Source of the DNA: UBA11612 sp963976395
GTDB taxonomy: Bacteria > Pseudomonadota > Alphaproteobacteria > Rhodospirillales > Rhodospirillaceae
Direction: 5' to 3'
Length of the DNA stretch: 45,380 bases
Assembly (NCBI GenBank): GCA_963976395.1
Contig: CAXBLG010000019.1
Span: 1 to 45,380, forward strand
In this document: positions 33,754-42,085 of the stretch, in pieces
Layout of the letters: every line of letters starts with the position of its first letter
Numbering within the stretch: position 1 is the first letter of the stretch
The notes under the pieces: generated by a model
Database searches by the model: none
Told to the model about the DNA's origin: nothing
The model's input: the letters and a program-made list of their open reading frames with translations, nothing else
Translations under genes and position numbers: made by a program

Positions 33754-34104
33754 ATGACGGAAATAAAGCGACTGGAGACTGGGCCTCGAATGAGCCAGGC
33801 TGTTGTTCACGGCGGAACGGTTTATCTTGCCGGTCAGGTTTCTAATGAACCTGCTGGTGACGTGAAGGGGCAAACGGCGGCAATCCTGGCTCAGATTGAC
33901 CGGCTCCTAAGCAAGTGCGGCTCGGATAAAACACGTCTTCTGTCAGCCAATATTTATCTTGCCGACGTTGCTACATTTTCTCACATGAATGAGGCTTGGG
34001 AGTCCTGGGCGGCCGAAGGGGCTTTGCCGGCGCGGACGACCATTGAAGCGAAGTTGGCTCGGCCTGAATATCTCGTCGAAATCACAGTAACTGCGGCCGT
34101 TTAA
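33754..34104 (+). CDS. RidA/YjgF/UK114-family protein
   Basis: Small cytosolic enamine/imine deaminase-like protein of 116 residues. Fold signatures are RMSQAVVHGGTVYLAGQVS, QIDRLLSKCGSDKTRLLSANIYLAD and the key Arg94 in LPARTTIEAKLARPEYLVEI. Retention of that Arg suggests deaminase activity on 2-aminoacrylate-type intermediates, though many subfamilies differ. It ends the plus-strand run beginning at the ferredoxin reductase; a bidirectional terminator follows 21 bp later. Confidence 0.9.
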   Translation: MTEIKRLETGPRMSQAVVHGGTVYLAGQVSNEPAGDVKGQTAAILAQIDRLLSKCGSDKTRLLSANIYLADVATFSHMNEAWESWAAEGALPARTTIEAKLARPEYLVEITVTAAV

Positions 34105-34124
34105 CGTTATCTGACCAGTGACTC

Positions 34125-34160
34125 AAAAAAAGGGTGGCCTCGATGGGCCGCCCTTTTTTA
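34125..34160. terminator. Bidirectional Rho-independent terminator
   Basis: Stem GGGTGGCC/GGCCGCCC (one T-G pair, 6-base loop) flanked by seven A on the left and six T on the right. It serves both the RidA gene (plus) and the surface-antigen gene (minus). Confidence 0.9.
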
Positions 34161-34178
34161 TTTCCTTGCTAGGAGTAA

Positions 34179-34850
34179 CTAATTGGTGACTTTCCACGCC
34201 CCATCCGGTTGCATGCATGCTGTTCCATAAGCCTGTTCGCGCTTCCCGCTAATCATGACTTCCTGCTGGAATTCACGGCACGGCCGACCGTCGGTTGTAT
34301 GGCCCTCACGCGTCACAACGACGTTGCCACGGTAACCACTTTGATTCCATGTGATCTGATCGCCCACGCGCGCAGTGGTGGCGCGCGCTAGCGCATCCTC
34401 ATGAGCTCGCTGCTGAGATTCCGATAACTCGTTGACAATGAACAAGCCCAGCGCCGTTAAACCTAGAAACCTGAATGCGTCATTGTCACTGTAGTAAAAC
34501 CCGAAGCCCGAGTGATGACGACGGTATGGGCGGTTATAGGTCCATGCGTTGTATCGATACGTCCGAGGAGGTGTGTAGTGCGGACGATAGTAAGTTGGGT
34601 AAGATTGGTAGTAAGAAAAGCCGACAGAGGGCCTAACCACGACCTTAGGTGATTTGTAGTGGTGGCGATGATCCCGGCCACGATTATCCCAATTCCGGCC
34701 GTTATCATGCCGATCATATTGGCCATGACGGTCACCGCGATCACGTCCGCGTCTGTCATCGGCGGCGGCGGGGCCTGTAACGGCGAGCGCTAGTGTCGCG
34801 ACTAATGCACTCGTAGCCGCCAGCTTAAAAGAGCGGGTCAAGTTGAACAT
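34179..34850 (-). CDS. Secreted RT0821/17-kDa-surface-antigen-like protein with His/Arg/Tyr-rich N-terminus
   Basis: Exported protein of 223 residues. The signal peptide is LAATSALVATLALAVTGPAAADD. A low-complexity region rich in Arg, Asp, His, Tyr and Pro follows (DRRGRDRGDRHGQYDRHD, YYRPHYTPPRTYRYNAW), then one hydrophobic segment (FRFLGLTALGLFIVNELSE). The C-terminal ~65 residues (GDQITWNQSGYRGNVVVTREGHT, CREFQQEVMISGKREQAYGTACMQPDGAWKV split) match the beta domain of rickettsial-type RT0821 surface antigens, with two Cys. Function unknown; an envelope location is likely. Confidence 0.75.
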   Translation of the reverse strand: MFNLTRSFKLAATSALVATLALAVTGPAAADDRRGRDRGDRHGQYDRHDNGRNWDNRGRDHRHHYKSPKVVVRPSVGFSYYQSYPTYYRPHYTPPRTYRYNAWTYNRPYRRHHSGFGFYYSDNDAFRFLGLTALGLFIVNELSESQQRAHEDALARATTARVGDQITWNQSGYRGNVVVTREGHTTDGRPCREFQQEVMISGKREQAYGTACMQPDGAWKVTN

Positions 34851-34981
34851 GATGGTACCCTCCTATCCGGCGCGCCCATAAATGCCTCGACAGGCGCTCA
34901 TGAAAGTTACTCTAGGTTTGACCTGTGGCAACTGTATGGCGGTGTTCTCACATCTGCGTGAGGCGCTATCATAGAAGTGGG

Positions 34982-35977
34982 CTAGGTAGAGGCGACCTCT
35001 AAGTAGTGGACACTAAAGAGATTTTTGTCGTCCACCCATGCTTTTTGCGGTGAAAATCCGGCCCGGCGCGCCATGCTTTGAAATTCGCCGACCTCATATT
35101 TATGGGAGTTTTCTGTGTGGATACGTTCGCCGGCATCAAAGCTAAACGTATGTCCGTTCACGCGCGCAGTTTGCTGATCGCGGCTTACAAGGAATATTTC
35201 CATGCGGCCCGTTTCTGAATTGTACGTCGCCTCGTGTCGAAACCGGCTGGGATCAAAGGTTCCACCAATTTCGCGGTTGATTTGTCGGAGGAGGTTCAAG
35301 CTGAATGAAGAGGTGACGCCTGCCTTATCATTGTAAGCAGCATTTAAAAATGTGGCATCCTTCTTAAGGTCGGCCCCTATCAAAAGTCCGCCACCAGGGC
35401 CTAATAGATTTGCGGCATTGCGAAGGAATGCGGTCGCCTCGGTGCCGGTAAAGTTGCCGATTGTTGACCCTGGAAAAAACCCCACCTTATGACCACTGCG
35501 TGTGTTGTCTGGCAGAGTAAAAGGCTGAGTGAAGTCGGCCGTAACCGGCAGGACTTTGAGCTTGGGGTAATCTTTGGCAATGGCTGCGGACGCTTGCATC
35601 AGATGATCGTGTGAAATATCCACAGGAACATACGATGCCAGCTGTGGCGCGGCATCCAATAGTATGCGCACTTTAAGGCTTGATCCGCTGCCGAATTCAA
35701 CCAAGTGGGCGCCGGCACCCATGAGTCCTGCGATTTCATGTGCATGTTCTTTAAGCAGGGCGATCTCGGTGCGGGTCGGATAATACTCGGGGGTGCGGCA
35801 GATTGCGTCGAACAATTGAGATCCGCGTTGATCATACAGATATTTGCACGGAATAGATTTTTGATCTTGCGACAGGCCGGCCACCACATCGTTCTGAAAG
35901 TCGGACGATGCAGTTTGGCTGCCGCTGTCTTCATCTTGTTCGGAAGGAAGACTAAGGCATTGAGTTGGCTGGGTCAT
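34982..35977 (-). CDS. egtD: L-histidine N-alpha-methyltransferase
   Basis: SAM-dependent enzyme of 331 residues that trimethylates histidine to hercynine, the first step of ergothioneine synthesis. Signature segments are SIPCKYLYDQRGSQLFDAICRTPEYYPTRTE (split), the SAM loop LVEFGSGSSLKVR, VPVDISHDHL, GFFPGSTIGNF and the C-terminal YEVGEFQSMARRAGF. Its ATG overlaps the egtB stop by 4 bp, so hercynine formation and sulfoxide formation are co-expressed. The N-terminal ~25 residues are polar and unlike the core. Confidence 0.94.
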   Translation of the reverse strand: MTQPTQCLSLPSEQDEDSGSQTASSDFQNDVVAGLSQDQKSIPCKYLYDQRGSQLFDAICRTPEYYPTRTEIALLKEHAHEIAGLMGAGAHLVEFGSGSSLKVRILLDAAPQLASYVPVDISHDHLMQASAAIAKDYPKLKVLPVTADFTQPFTLPDNTRSGHKVGFFPGSTIGNFTGTEATAFLRNAANLLGPGGGLLIGADLKKDATFLNAAYNDKAGVTSSFSLNLLRQINREIGGTFDPSRFRHEATYNSETGRMEIFLVSRDQQTARVNGHTFSFDAGERIHTENSHKYEVGEFQSMARRAGFSPQKAWVDDKNLFSVHYLEVAST

Positions 35978-37278
35978 ACGTCCTCCGCGAGCCGCACGCC
36001 GCCAAATTGCCAGCGCATATGGGGGTAGAAAAAATTACGATATGTCGGCCGAATATGATCGGTCGGGGTTGCACAGCATCCGCCGCGCATGACCATCTGA
36101 TTGATCATGAATTTGCCATTGTATTCACCAACAGCCCCGACGGCCGGCCTGAAGCCCGGATAAGGTGAGTAGGGGCTTTGGGTCCACTCCCAGACGTCGC
36201 CAAACATTTGCGTTAAGCCATCCACTGAATTGGCCGGTTGTGCACTCAACGTACCGCTCTCTAACAAGTTCCCTTGCTTGGGGGCTATCTTTGAGCTGAC
36301 TTCCCATTCGGCTTCTGTGGGCAAGCGTTTTCCCGCCCAACGCGCATAGGCCTCGGCCTCATAGAAACTCACGTGACAGACCGGGGCCGCCGGATCCAGG
36401 GGGCTTAATCCATTCAATGTGAACACTTGCCAGGCGCCGTTGTCGCCACATCTCCAGTATTGCGGCGCAGTCCATGCGTTTTCTACTACGGTCGCCCAGC
36501 CATCTGAGAGCCAAAGTTCCGGGCGTCGGTATCCGTTATCGCTCATGAACGAGAGCCACTCGCCATTTGTGATCAGGCGGTTTGCAATTCGGTACGGATG
36601 CAGTTTGATCGTGTGGCGCGGAGATTCATTGTCGAAGGCAAATCCATCCCCGTCGTGCCCTATTTCATAATCTCCGCCGGGAAATGCGGTCCATTGAAGA
36701 GAGGGTGCGGCTTTGACCGCATGGGGCGTAGGGGCATGGTAGGCCGGCGATGTAGGATTGCAGGAAAAGGCGTGTAGAATATCCATCAGCACCAATTCCT
36801 GGTGCTGCTCTTCATGATGGCAGCCGAGTTCAATCAATCCGGCGGCGCGTGCCCAGGTTTCCCCGTCGCAACCGGCGATGAACGCCGGCATTAAGGCGTC
36901 AACATGGGCGCGATAGCGCGTTATTTCATCGCAGGAGGGACGCGTCAGGAGGCCGCGTTGGGGGCGTGGATGCCGCGCACCAAGGCTTTCGTAATAGGAA
37001 TTGAAAAGATAGCGGTATGCGGGGTCGAAGGCTGTGTAACCGGCTTCAAAAGCCGATAAAATCATGGTTTCGAAAAACCATGTGGTGTGCGCCAAATGCC
37101 ATTTCGTCGGGCTGGCGTCGGCCATCGACTGGATGGTTTGATCCTCGGCGGAGAGTGGGCTTGCTAGGGCCTGGGACCGGCGTCTGACACGGTCGTACCG
37201 GGCAGCGAGACCTTCCCGGGATGCGGGTTGAGGACCGGCTGTGACGGCGTCCGGTCCGGGCGGGCGGCTTTGGATCAC
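35974..37278 (-). CDS. egtB: Ergothioneine sulfoxide synthase
   Basis: Iron-dependent enzyme of 434 residues that joins hercynine to a thiol donor with O2. The N-terminal DinB-like helices carry the iron His residues in KWHLAHTTWFFET and LGCHHEEQHQELVLMD; YRYLFNSYYESLGARHPRPQRGLLTRP is family-specific. The C-terminal formylglycine-enzyme-type domain has FPGGDYEIGHDGDGF, HVSFYEAEAYARWAGKRLPTEAEWE (split) and MFGDVWEWTQSPY to GGVRLAEDV. The frame stays open to 37524, but GTG 37278 is chosen because GAAGGA lies 9 bases upstream and the extra 82 residues are unrelated. EgtC/EgtE-type genes are not adjacent. Confidence 0.92.
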   Translation of the reverse strand: MIQSRPPGPDAVTAGPQPASREGLAARYDRVRRRSQALASPLSAEDQTIQSMADASPTKWHLAHTTWFFETMILSAFEAGYTAFDPAYRYLFNSYYESLGARHPRPQRGLLTRPSCDEITRYRAHVDALMPAFIAGCDGETWARAAGLIELGCHHEEQHQELVLMDILHAFSCNPTSPAYHAPTPHAVKAAPSLQWTAFPGGDYEIGHDGDGFAFDNESPRHTIKLHPYRIANRLITNGEWLSFMSDNGYRRPELWLSDGWATVVENAWTAPQYWRCGDNGAWQVFTLNGLSPLDPAAPVCHVSFYEAEAYARWAGKRLPTEAEWEVSSKIAPKQGNLLESGTLSAQPANSVDGLTQMFGDVWEWTQSPYSPYPGFRPAVGAVGEYNGKFMINQMVMRGGCCATPTDHIRPTYRNFFYPHMRWQFGGVRLAEDV

Positions 37279-37560
37279 TATGCTCGTCCTTCGGGTTGTC
37301 CGGGCGCGTAAAGCCCTCCTGCGAGAGAAACCTAGTGGCTGAAGCCCCCGGTGGAAACCCTTAAACCATTGCAATAGTGAGACGTTTTCCGAGATATCCA
37401 GCGGGGCGTCCCATAAAATATTGAAAAATGGCGGTTTTTTGCATAGCTGAGATGCGTGGATAAAGCGCTTCGCTTGCGCTTCTTGCTTTACGAAAAGAGG
37501 CTGAAGAGGGTAATATGTGTACATCCGAAAGCGCCCTTGTGGGCTTTTGGAGTGCAGTTG

Positions 37561-37581
37561 GGTCCGACCATTTGGTGGACC
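37561..37581. repeat. Imperfect inverted repeat in the egtB-rpoH intergenic region
   Basis: Arms GGTCCGACCA and TGGTGGACC around a TT centre, complementary apart from one bulged G. It lies about 36 bp before a 39-codon frame and 170 bp before rpoH. The 37279-37616 region otherwise shows no gene; the divergent promoters of egtB and rpoH should lie here, but no consensus is clear. Confidence 0.35.
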
Positions 37582-37616
37582 ATTTGCGCGTCACGTTGCT
37601 CGATAGAGGACTGACT

Positions 37617-37736
37617 ATGCGCCAGATTCCTACGCTTTTCTGGGCGTCAATACTCCTCCTGACAGCAATAGGACTTATCGCGCGATTATTCGCGATACGG
37701 CCAGCGCGCGTTATACCCGTCGCGATGCGAGGGTGA
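37617..37736 (+). CDS. Possible 39-residue single-helix membrane peptide before rpoH
   Basis: ATG 37617 has AGAGGA 7 bases upstream. The product MRQIPTLFWASILLLTAIGL continues with basic residues (IARLFAIRPARVIPVAMRG), giving one membrane helix with a positive C-terminal flank. It ends 12 bp before the rpoH ATG and could be a coupled small protein or leader. No family known to me; it could be chance. Confidence 0.35.
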   Translation: MRQIPTLFWASILLLTAIGLIARLFAIRPARVIPVAMRG

Positions 37737-37748
37737 AGGAGGATAGAA

Positions 37749-38663
37749 ATGTTAAATACACGCGTTCCCGTTCTGGCGTCCGACAGCGGCTTATCCGCTT
37801 ATATGACCGCCATCAAAAAATTCCCCATGTTAGAGCCCGAGCAAGAATACATGCTGGCGCACCGGTATGCCGACCACGACGACCTAGAGGCTGCGCATAA
37901 ACTCGTGACAAGCCATCTACGTCTGGTGGCGAAAATAGCCATGGGCTACAGATTCTACGGCTTACCGGTTTCCGATTTGATCTCGGAAGGAAACGTCGGT
38001 CTGATGCGGGCTGTGAAGAAATTCGACCCCGAGCGCGGCTTTAGGTTGGCGACGTATGCGATGTGGTGGATTAAGGCTGCCATCAACGAATATGTGCTGA
38101 ACTCCTGGTCGTTGGTGAAGGTCGGTACTGTTGCTGCACAGAAAAAGCTGTTTTTCAACTTGCGTAAGTTGAAGGCGAAGCTTGGCCAATACGGTGACGG
38201 TGATCTTTCCAATGAAGCGGTGGACACGATCGCGCAGCGGCTCAATGTCAGTACGACCGATGTAATCAATATGAACCGGCGTTTGTCGCGCTCTGATGCG
38301 TCGCTGAATCAGCCCGTGATCGAAGACGGAGATGCTGAACGCCAGGATTTATTGGTGGACAACACGCCTGATCAAGAAACCGTACTGGCCGAAAAAGAAG
38401 AACGCCAGCTGGGTTCGGGCTTGTTGATGCGCGCCCTAGGCGGGTTGACGGAGCGTGAGCGGCACATCATTGAAGAGCGCCGTTTGGCTGAAAACCCACG
38501 CACGTTGGAAGAAATCGGCGAAGAATACGGGATCAGCCGCGAACGTGTTCGGCAAATTGAAAACCGGGCGTTTGAAAAGCTTCAGAAGGCGGTGCTTGCC
38601 GCCTCAACCGCACTTGAAGCCGGCGCTGCAAGGGCAGTCCCGCAGCTAGAATACGCCAGTTAA
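37749..38663 (+). CDS. rpoH: RNA polymerase sigma factor RpoH (sigma-32 type)
   Basis: Heat-shock-type sigma factor of 304 residues. Region 2 reads LVTSHLRLVAKIAMGYRFYGLPVSDLISEGNVGLMRAVKKFDPERGFRLATYAMWWIKAAINEYVL (split), the RpoH box QKKLFFNLRKLK follows, and region 4 has LEEIGEEYGISRERVRQIENRAFEKL. The RpoH box is diagnostic against RpoD and RpoS. GGAGGA precedes ATG 37749. Many alphaproteobacteria carry two RpoH paralogues; which one this is cannot be told. A strong terminator follows. Confidence 0.94.
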   Translation: MLNTRVPVLASDSGLSAYMTAIKKFPMLEPEQEYMLAHRYADHDDLEAAHKLVTSHLRLVAKIAMGYRFYGLPVSDLISEGNVGLMRAVKKFDPERGFRLATYAMWWIKAAINEYVLNSWSLVKVGTVAAQKKLFFNLRKLKAKLGQYGDGDLSNEAVDTIAQRLNVSTTDVINMNRRLSRSDASLNQPVIEDGDAERQDLLVDNTPDQETVLAEKEERQLGSGLLMRALGGLTERERHIIEERRLAENPRTLEEIGEEYGISRERVRQIENRAFEKLQKAVLAASTALEAGAARAVPQLEYAS

Positions 38664-38690
38664 TCAGCACCAACGTTAGAAACTAGGAAG

Positions 38691-38722
38691 AGGCCGCCGG
38701 ATTGGTTACGGCGGCCTTTTTC
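38691..38722 (+). terminator. Rho-independent terminator after rpoH
   Basis: Perfect stem AGGCCGCCG/CGGCGGCCT with a 9-base loop, followed by a run of T. It abuts the 3' end of the minus-strand fatty acid hydroxylase gene. Confidence 0.9.
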
Positions 38723-39540
38723 TATGGGCGCTCCGTAGTGAAGGGTTGAATTAGTAGGCGGTCGAGCCGGGAGTCATCGCTGGAGCGGAAAACCGGCAGT
38801 CCGACGATCATGTCCGCATATCCTGCGGCTGGCGCGGGACGATATGTTCCGAAGATCCGGTCCCACCACGGCAGATTAAACCCGAAGTTGCTGTCGGTTT
38901 CTTCGCGAACAATCGAGTGATGCACCCGGTGCATGAGGGGGGTGACCACGATGAGCCTAAGCCAGCGGTCAAGGGGGAGCGGTATGCGAACGTTGCCGTG
39001 GTTGAACATGGCGGTCGCATTCAGAACAATTTCGAAAACAATGACGGCAAGGACCGGTGCCCCTAAAGCCAGCACCGCGACAGCTTTGATCAGAAGGGAC
39101 AGGAGTATTTCAAGCGGGTGAAAGCGCAGCCCGGTTGTCGTGTCCAATTCCAAATCGGCATGATGCATGCGGTGGAGGCGCCAGAGGAGCGGTACGGCAT
39201 GAAAGACACGGTGCTGTGTGTAAATAAGCGCGTCCAACGCCAGCAGCGAGACGACAAATGTCAGCCACGTTGGCAGCGCGATAATATTGAACAGACCCCA
39301 ATCGTTTGAGGCGGCCACCGCGGCGACACCGGCGGGAATGATCGGGGCGGCAAGGCGGGCCGCCAGGGTGCTGACGGCGGCAATACCCAGGTTGCCACTC
39401 CAGCGGAGGGCAAGGCTTTGACGAAGCGCGCGCAGGGGTACTACGCGCTCCCATATCATCATGGTGAGCAGAATACCCACAAACGCCCCCAGGCGTATCT
39501 GGGGTTCGAACTCTAAAAGAGAGGCTGTCATATCGCTCAT
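38722..39540 (-). CDS. Sterol desaturase / fatty acid hydroxylase family protein
   Basis: Integral membrane di-iron oxygenase-type protein of 272 residues. His clusters are HRVFH (110-114), HRMHHAD (from 123) and HRVHHS (from 204), plus RFHPLE and FNHGN, which together form the family's metal site. Hydrophobic helices lie between them. ATG 39540 (MSDMTASLLEFEP) is preferred to an ATG 15 codons upstream; neither has a strong ribosome site. Substrate unknown; hydroxylation of lipids, hopanoids or carotenoids are family options. Confidence 0.87.
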   Translation of the reverse strand: MSDMTASLLEFEPQIRLGAFVGILLTMMIWERVVPLRALRQSLALRWSGNLGIAAVSTLAARLAAPIIPAGVAAVAASNDWGLFNIIALPTWLTFVVSLLALDALIYTQHRVFHAVPLLWRLHRMHHADLELDTTTGLRFHPLEILLSLLIKAVAVLALGAPVLAVIVFEIVLNATAMFNHGNVRIPLPLDRWLRLIVVTPLMHRVHHSIVREETDSNFGFNLPWWDRIFGTYRPAPAAGYADMIVGLPVFRSSDDSRLDRLLIQPFTTERP

Positions 39541-39712
39541 GGCGGCATCATACCGGGAATGGGTAAATTCGCTGCATCTTGCCATACTTGGATTGCATCG
39601 GTACTTTCGATTTAAGTCGAAACTATATTAATGGCGTATTTGAAACGGTTAAGTATGATATGCCGTAATTTAGACTTGGGGACGGATGCCGTTCATTCGA
39701 TGGGAAAGCCAA

Positions 39713-40093
39713 ATGTCGAAGACCATACTCATCGTTGAAGATAATGAATTGAACATGAAACTGTTCAATGATCTTCTTGAAGCGCATGGCTTTAACACCT
39801 TGCAGGCGAAGGACGGGCGATTGGTCATAGAGATCACGCGCAAGAACCGTCCGGACTTAATCCTTATGGATATCCAGTTGCCCGAGATCTCAGGCCTAGA
39901 AATCGCGAAAATGCTGAAAGCGGATGACGATCTGCGCGACATTCCGGTGGTGGCCGTAACGGCATTCGCCATGAAGGGCGATGAGCAGAAAATACGCGAC
40001 GGCGGGTGTGATGGGTATATCGCAAAACCGATTTCGGTAGCGAACTTCCTGCAAACGGTCTCGAAATTCCTGGAACCGGAAGCTGCTCAGTAG
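39713..40093 (+). CDS. divK: DivK-type single-domain response regulator
   Basis: Stand-alone receiver protein of 126 residues. Acidic pocket Glu9-Asp10, phospho-acceptor Asp53 (LILMDIQLPEISG), Thr83 (AVTAFAMKGDE) and Lys105 (GYIAKPI) match Caulobacter DivK closely, including GCDGYIAKPISVANFLQTV. In Caulobacter DivK relays cell-polarity signals to control CtrA. No pleD follows here; a bidirectional terminator and rpmG come next. ATG 39713 is chosen because MSKTILIVEDNELNMKLFND begins the conserved domain. Confidence 0.88.
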   Translation: MSKTILIVEDNELNMKLFNDLLEAHGFNTLQAKDGRLVIEITRKNRPDLILMDIQLPEISGLEIAKMLKADDDLRDIPVVAVTAFAMKGDEQKIRDGGCDGYIAKPISVANFLQTVSKFLEPEAAQ

Positions 40094-40118
40094 CTACCGG
40101 TCGTGCGGTTCTTTAACG

Positions 40119-40148
40119 AACAAAGCCCGCCGTTAGGCGGGCTTTGTT
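40119..40148. terminator. Bidirectional Rho-independent terminator
   Basis: Perfect 13-bp stem AACAAAGCCCGCC/GGCGGGCTTTGTT with a GTTA loop, between convergent divK (plus) and rpmG (minus). Confidence 0.88.
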
Positions 40149-40179
40149 TCATCTGAATTTCAGTGGGCCGAAAGGCAGA

Positions 40180-40347
40180 TTACTTAATCTTGCCTTCCTT
40201 GAAGACCACGTGCTTGCGCACCACCGGGTCGTATTTCTTCATTTCCATCTTCTCGGTGATGTTACGCGGGTTCTTCTTGGTAGTGTAGTAGTACCCAGTT
40301 CCCGCAGTGCTTTCCAACTTGATCTGAATAGTGGCCGGCTTCGCCAT
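40180..40347 (-). CDS. rpmG: 50S ribosomal protein L33
   Basis: Complete 55-residue ribosomal protein beginning MAKPATIQIKLESTAGTGYY, then YTTKKNPRNITEKMEMKKYD and PVVRKHVVFKEGKIK. This is the Cys-free form of L33 that does not need zinc, normal for alphaproteobacteria. It binds 23S rRNA near the E site. It lies 127 bp downstream of the S41 protease gene on the same strand and is closed by the shared terminator with divK. Confidence 0.96.
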   Translation of the reverse strand: MAKPATIQIKLESTAGTGYYYTTKKNPRNITEKMEMKKYDPVVRKHVVFKEGKIK

Positions 40348-40474
40348 CAAACTTGTCCTATCTTCGCGGCGCCAGTGAATCGGGCATAGGCGCCTGCTTC
40401 GTCAATGAGCGGCGCACAATACACTGCCGGAAGTTAGTGTCAAGGTTCGGGGAAATCGAAATAATATTTTATTA

Positions 40475-42085
40475 TCAGGGTGTTACAGCTAGTTGGGCTC
40501 CGTGGTCCGGGGCCGCGACGCTTAAGAGCGCCGGATCACTGACAATACGCCGTGCAACTTCGAGATCTAGGGCGATATTGGTCCGTGTCTCGGCAGGACA
40601 TTCACTCCGAAGGGACGTCACTTCTTCATCGCTGCCCCGGGGCGGGTTTAGCCATTGGGGTCGGGCGGCGACCATAGGATTGGGAGTCACAAACAGGTGC
40701 GAGATGACCGCCCCGGCCGGCGAGGCCTCGCCGCTGAGGCAAATATCTGGAAGTATACCGAGCCCGTGTAGACCGACGCCGCTCGGCGCAGCAACGCGAG
40801 ACCACGTCAGCGCGATTTCTCCGTTATTGGGCAATCTGATGATGGTTTGGACCGACCCTTTGCCCAAGGTGACCGTACCGACAACAACGGCGCGGTGGTT
40901 ATCCTGGAGGGCTGCGGCTAATATTTCAGCCGCTGATGCTGCGCGGCCATCTACAATAATCACCATGGGCAGGCCGTCGAGGATATCTCCCCGTCCAGCT
41001 TTGTAGGACTGATTTGCGCCGGGATGACGTCCACGGAGTTCGGCAATGGAGCCTTGCTCGAGAAAGAGGTCGGCGATCTTTATGGCTTGGTCGAGCAATC
41101 CGCCCGGGTCACCGCGCAAATCGAGAATGAGCCCTTTCAATTCGCTGTCTGATTCGCTTATTGCCTCGATCAGCGCTTTTTCGACGGCTTGTGCCGTGCG
41201 TTGATTAAAGCTGGCAATTTGCACCTCGGCGATACCGTCTACGACTTGGCTCGTTACTGTGTCGGGCACGATAAGGTCACGCTGAGCCTTAATGATTATA
41301 TCGCCTGCTTCCCCGCTACGTCTGACCGTGAGGTTTACTGGCCCTTTGGCGTGACCCTCCAACCGTCGGTTAATATCGGGAAGGGATCTCCCCGCCAGCA
41401 GAACTTTGTCCGCAGCGATGATAATGTCGTTGAGCATGACGCCTGCTGTTGCTGCGGGGCCGTTTTTGATGAGGGCCTCCACAAGCGCGCCGTTATGAGT
41501 TTGCACTACGCGCATGCCAAGGCCAATGATGCCGTCCCGCAAGAGTCGATTTCGGGCCGCGTGATTTTGATCGGCATAGCGGGAGAAGCGGTCCAGTTTA
41601 GACACCGCGCCTTCGAACATGGCTCTGTAGAAATCTTCGTCGCTGGCTTGTTTAAAGAGTTCTGATTGGCGCCGGGCCGAGAGAACAGCCTTAATCATTG
41701 TTTGCGACCATTTTGTCACATCGTCTTTAGGTATCTCTCCAAGATCGTGCACCGCGTTGCCGTCTATATTAATAAAAATACGACCATCCGCGATCTCGAA
41801 TGACAAACTCTTATCAATTTTTTCAAGTTCATCCAAAGCGCCGCTAAAGAGGTCATCGACGCCGGGTTCATACAGAGCGCGATCTATAATCTCTTCAAAT
41901 CCACGTTCGATAACGGCGCCCATAAATGAAATATCAAGTCCATCGACAATTACGGGGCGGATGGAACGGGCAAAAGGATCGCTTCCGGTGGTGGTTGCGC
42001 AGGCAGTCATAAGAAGGGCTATGGCTGCAACCATGATGCGTTGGGTAACGGTTGCAACGTGGGAACGGACTGAACTGAAAATCAT
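40475..42085 (-). CDS. S41-family C-terminal processing protease, lipoprotein
   Basis: Periplasmic serine protease of 536 residues, probably membrane-anchored by a lipobox (LLMTAC, Cys29). A PDZ domain occupies about 185-255 (GIIGLGMRVVQTHNGALVEAL, split). The catalytic domain follows: LILDLRGDPGGLLDQAIKIADLF (split), then nucleophile Ser384 in GRAASAAEI, Asp395 and Lys409 in TLGKGSVQ. Their spacing equals that of E. coli Tsp, so the Ser-Lys dyad is intact despite changed flanking Ser residues. The ATG overlaps the rnr stop (TAATG), indicating translational coupling. Substrate unknown. Confidence 0.88.
   Translation of the reverse strand: MIFSSVRSHVATVTQRIMVAAIALLMTACATTTGSDPFARSIRPVIVDGLDISFMGAVIERGFEEIIDRALYEPGVDDLFSGALDELEKIDKSLSFEIADGRIFINIDGNAVHDLGEIPKDDVTKWSQTMIKAVLSARRQSELFKQASDEDFYRAMFEGAVSKLDRFSRYADQNHAARNRLLRDGIIGLGMRVVQTHNGALVEALIKNGPAATAGVMLNDIIIAADKVLLAGRSLPDINRRLEGHAKGPVNLTVRRSGEAGDIIIKAQRDLIVPDTVTSQVVDGIAEVQIASFNQRTAQAVEKALIEAISESDSELKGLILDLRGDPGGLLDQAIKIADLFLEQGSIAELRGRHPGANQSYKAGRGDILDGLPMVIIVDGRAASAAEILAAALQDNHRAVVVGTVTLGKGSVQTIIRLPNNGEIALTWSRVAAPSGVGLHGLGILPDICLSGEASPAGAVISHLFVTPNPMVAARPQWLNPPRGSDEEVTSLRSECPAETRTNIALDLEVARRIVSDPALLSVAAPDHGAQLAVTP

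Noticed and set aside
37279..37524. 82-residue N-terminal extension of EgtB
   Set aside because: The extension lacks family similarity and a ribosome site; GTG 37278 has GAAGGA upstream and gives the usual EgtB length.
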